DNA of 64,000 bases from Rhynochetos jubatus (taxonomy: Eukaryota > Chordata > Aves > Eurypygiformes > Rhynochetidae): assembly GCA_027574665.1 (NCBI GenBank), contig CM050654.1:39603222-39667221 (forward strand), written 5' to 3'. A program made the position numbers and the translations under genes. This document shows, one piece after another, positions 60,961-64,000 of this stretch. Within the stretch, counting starts at the first letter, position 1. Every line of letters starts with the position of its first letter. The notes below the pieces were generated by a model. It had not been told where the DNA came from. It saw only the letters and a program-made list of their open reading frames with translations, and searched no databases.

Positions 60961-63510
60961 TTTCCGAGGATTAAGTAGGATATTTTCAATGTAGTTGAAA
61001 GAAGAGAGCTATATCCCCCGAATCTGTTCTTGTTTCCTGTTTGGTTCGAGCTCAATGATTTCTCTCTGGATGGAGCATGAAATGGAAAGCCCGCTGTGAA
61101 CCTGAGAATGTTTGATTTCAGGTAAAGTTCCACTTCAGCTGAGGTTTCAAAAAATATACATGCACCTTTTCAGCTCTATCAGCCATGAAGCCTATGCCTA
61201 TTTTTTTCTTGATAAAGGCATATTAGTAATTAAATAATCAAGTCTGATAAGTACAATTCAGGTGAGCATGGTTTAGATAATGCAGCGTAGATTATTGTGT
61301 TTCATCTCCTATATAACAAGTTTAAAGCTGGTTCTGGTCTCTAATGACCAAAGCTCCTGCTGACTCGTCACTGGTCTGCACAGGTTGTACTGTGACTCTA
61401 CTTCACTCCTAACTCGTATGTCTCCTCACCCCCAGTGCCAAAACAAACACTTTACCTCTGTGTTTTCCTATTAGCAATAACTGGTACAGAGGCCAAGGAC
61501 TGACAACCTTTCTCTTAACCCTAAAACCCTCTGCTACAGGAAGGGAGAAGGAAAATGATTGAGAAAACTTTTGTTGTTTTTCAGTTGTTTAGTCGTGGGG
61601 GAAAATGGACTGCCAAGCCAGCATCCCAGCAGCCTGAATTCTCTGTGTAAATGTGGGCAGAAAGGACAGGTAAGAAGAACTTTTAAAAAGTATTATTGTT
61701 ACTGAATATCTTTACAATATATGTGTTTCACTTAAACCAAGGTTTAATAACTGTATCAGCCACTCCACTTACCCAGCAATGTTTCTTATTTATCCAGTTG
61801 GACATACTAATTTACGTTTATCACAATACTTGAGACCTAATTGCCTTACCTCTCTTAGGATATGCTACAGGGTTTATTCTCCCCTTGCTAATCTAAGTAG
61901 TTATATTCATAAATCCTGATGCATTGAGAGCAGAATAGACTTTCTATGCCTAGCAATTTCTTATGATTTCTAAGCTATTATCCCCAAATCCTAATTAACC
62001 ATTATTAAAAATAATGTAGCCTTTCTAGACTGTGAGATATAGCAACAAGATAAGATACGATGTGAAAGTCCCAAGTATCATATAATGTAATTTTGCTGCT
62101 TTACTTTTCCTCTTTTATTAGAGATTTCTAACATAATACTGCATTTTCATTCAAAGTGACAGGATTCAGTAGTATATATTTTGCAAACTGCCAAAACAGA
62201 GTCATTGGATTTAGTTTTCTAATAATCAAACAACCGTATAACATGCCTGTACTTGTCAGAAACTGAAGAAAGCAAATTTATACACAACAACGTGTATTTT
62301 GTGGATAGTGATAACCCACCCAAATCTAATTTAATCAAATATTTAAAGAGGTAATAATTAATTTTTAAAGAATTGAAGTGAACCGTAACTAGGAAGAAAT
62401 GTTGTTGTTTATTTTTAATGCCAGAACAGTATTCCTGATGCATTTTTAATATTTCATTAAGGCAGTAACTTTCATACTATATTTTTTCAAGTTTGTGTCT
62501 CACTGATACTTTTTTTCCTGAACAAAGGTGAAATATTGTAGGAAGACTTACAGCTTGAACTGATACATTCTTTGAGGATCTTTTGTCATAACTAATTAAA
62601 CACAACCAGAAGGATTTTTAAACAAGCTAAGACACAGCACCTGGTTGGGAGTTAGGGAAGTGCTTCTTCATTTAGCCTGTGAATGTCTCCTTCCCATCAG
62701 ATATTACTTTCTATCCTCTCTTTTGAGCTATTATTCATCACTCTTAGTTTTTAGGAAAGGTATTTGGAAGAAAGGTTTTAAAACCCACTGCTCCCTGAGC
62801 CTTTCAAACCCACGAACTACTCTGTCTCGGTCTTTTGTTTTTTTGATGAAGTGTCTCTCACATTTTGAGCCTTTTATACTCAAAACTGTGGAAGCCTGTT
62901 TATTGCACTCTGGCTCCAGCCCTAGTTAAAGGTGTGAACTACCAAAGTGGAAGGGGGCACATGCACATTAACACTGCAGTGGAAAACATCGCTTGACAGA
63001 TGGATGCATGTTAAATGGATGTTTGAAGAAAGGTGTTTGCAATAAAAATCTTGAGTATGGCATCAGAGGAAGACCACACACAATTTTCCAGCTTTATTTC
63101 TGTAATATATAAGGGTCAGGCTTGTTACAGTCCCTATGCTTTTTATGTCACATACTTTTCTGTTACTCTCAACAGCTTTGGTAGGAACATGAACTGTCAG
63201 GGTTCAAATGCCATATATAAATAGGTCTATATGAATGCATACATATACACACCCATTATTTTATATTTCATAGTAATATTTAAGTATTTTTGAATGTACT
63301 TTAAAGACTCACTATTGCCAAGGATCTACTATGGAGCAAGAGGATCTGAGAAACTGTGGTTATTCTCAGTTCATTCAGTGAATAGTTATCCAAATAGTCC
63401 CAGAAGAAGTTGAGTTTCTTTGGATTCAGTTAGCAGTTACTGTTCTTTGAGGAATAAAGAGGGTGCTCTTAACATCAACCAGTTATAAAACTGAGATTTT
63501 CATGTGCAGG
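60960..63510. other. Unassigned A/T-rich non-coding sequence up to the CR1 copy
   Basis: Nothing is recognised apart from the candidate exon at 61585-61669. The interval 61680-62620 is A/T-rich. Confidence 0.45.
61585..61669 (+). other. Candidate 85-base exon
   Basis: The acceptor CTTTTGTTGTTTTTCAG ends at 61584 and the donor CAG|GTAAGA begins at 61670. One frame is open for 28 codons (starting CLVVGENGLPSQHPSS). No homology is recognised. Confidence 0.2.
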
Positions 63511-64000
63511 TCATAGAATCTTCTAATCACAGGGTGGTTTGGGTTGGAAGGGACCTTAAAGCCCACCCTCTGCCATGGGTAGGGAGACCCTCCACTAGAC
63601 CAGGTTGCTCCAAGCCTCATCCAGCCTGGCCTTGAATACTTCCAGGGATGGGGCATCTACAACTTCTTCGGGCAACCTGTCCCAGTGCCTCACCACCCTC
63701 TCTGGGAAGAACTTCTTCCTGATAGCTAATGTAAATCTCCCTGCTTTCAGTTTAAAACCATTACCCCTTGTCCTGTCACCACAGGCCCTTGTAAAAAGCC
63801 ACCCCCCTTTCAGGTACTGGGAGGCTGCAATAAGGTCTCCCTGAAGCCTTCCCTTCTTCAGGCTGAACAAGTCCAATTCTCTCAGCCTTTCTTCATAGCA
63901 GAGGTGCTCCAGCCCTCAGAGTATCTTCGTGACCTCCTCTGGACTCATTCCAACTGGTCAATATCCTTATGCTGAGGGCTCCACAGCTGGACACAGCACT
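63511..64000 (-). mobile_element. CR1 LINE retrotransposon, 3' portion, runs off window edge
   Basis: This is the 3' end of a chicken-repeat-1 (CR1) non-LTR retrotransposon, read on the minus strand. Seen: a decayed C-terminal reverse-transcriptase frame (stop at 63595-63597), then a short 3' tail ending at about 63511 in ATTCTATGA, the type of octamer that ends CR1 elements in place of poly(A). On the plus strand the stretch around 63540-63660 reads as the familiar bird CR1 sequence (GGTTGGAAGGGACCTTAAAG and what follows). The copy is dead: it has two in-frame stops and a probable one-base deletion. It continues past base 64000, so its 5' truncation point cannot be seen. CR1 copies normally lack clear target-site duplications, and none is evident here. 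Confidence 0.96.
63595..63915 (-). pseudogene. CR1 ORF2 C-terminal fragment (reverse transcriptase tail), broken
   Basis: About 106 codons stay open before a TAG stop at 63595-63597. The product matches the C-terminal end of CR1 ORF2, downstream of the catalytic reverse-transcriptase core. Recognisable stretches in order are [48 protein letters not shown] and [20 protein letters not shown]. Upstream the frame is broken. TGA at 63916-63918 closes this frame, a one-base loss near 63928-63937 shifts the reading frame, and another TGA at 63945-63947 sits where the family usually has arginine, consistent with CpG decay (CGA to TGA). No methionine start belongs here, because this is an internal piece of a longer protein. 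It is not expected to be expressed as a functional enzyme. Confidence 0.93.

Noticed and set aside
1..64000. CRISPR arrays, tRNA or rRNA genes, bacterial operons, a new multi-gene system
   Set aside because: No regularly spaced direct repeats, no recognisable cloverleaf or rRNA sequence, and no set of neighbouring coding genes. The window reads as non-coding vertebrate DNA.

Overview
The window looks like non-coding nuclear DNA from a bird (or a close archosaur relative). The best evidence is a decayed CR1 LINE at the right edge (63511-64000, minus strand). Its protein tail and its ATTCTATGA-type 3' end are of the kind found in bird genomes. At least three older relics of MIR/CORE-SINE type (near 10.85, 12.15 and 14.67 kb) and one further ancient repeat (52.77-53.07 kb) fit an amniote genome with few recent insertions. 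I found no convincing protein-coding gene, tRNA, rRNA, CRISPR array, operon or bacterial-style feature. The many open frames of 60-174 codons overlap one another on both strands, carry no family motif I recognise, and look like chance. The window is probably intergenic (a gene desert) or inside one or more very long introns. The locus cannot be named from sequence alone.

Layout. 0-8 kb: unique sequence with no strong signal. 7.7-9.25 kb: A/T-rich sequence resembling a conserved non-coding element, holding a compact G-quadruplex motif at 8395-8417. 10.8-14.8 kb: three MIR-like relics in the same orientation and a regulatory-looking block at 13.0-13.5 kb. 16.9-30.5 kb: simple repeats, including a C23 homopolymer at 23250-23272, an exact 14-bp tandem duplication at 22763-22790 and small inverted repeats. 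36-46 kb: several well-formed splice-site pairs that could be exons of long non-coding RNAs, and a cluster of four CACCTG/CAGGTG E-boxes at 40191-40347. 48.5-49.1 kb and 53.1-53.5 kb: further quiet A/T-rich blocks resembling conserved enhancers. 52.6-54.4 kb: pyrimidine tracts, the ancient repeat, and a perfect 11-bp-arm inverted repeat carrying two bicoid-type TAATCC sites. 59-61 kb: T-rich tracts and another quiet block. 63.5-64 kb: the CR1 copy.

The main uncertainty is conservation. 'Enhancer-like' is a judgement from base texture and motif content, because no alignment was possible. Nothing seen amounts to a new multi-gene system. The most useful leads are the E-box cluster, the homeodomain palindrome, the ancient repeat at 52.8 kb, and the candidate spliced exons near 42.5-43.0 kb.
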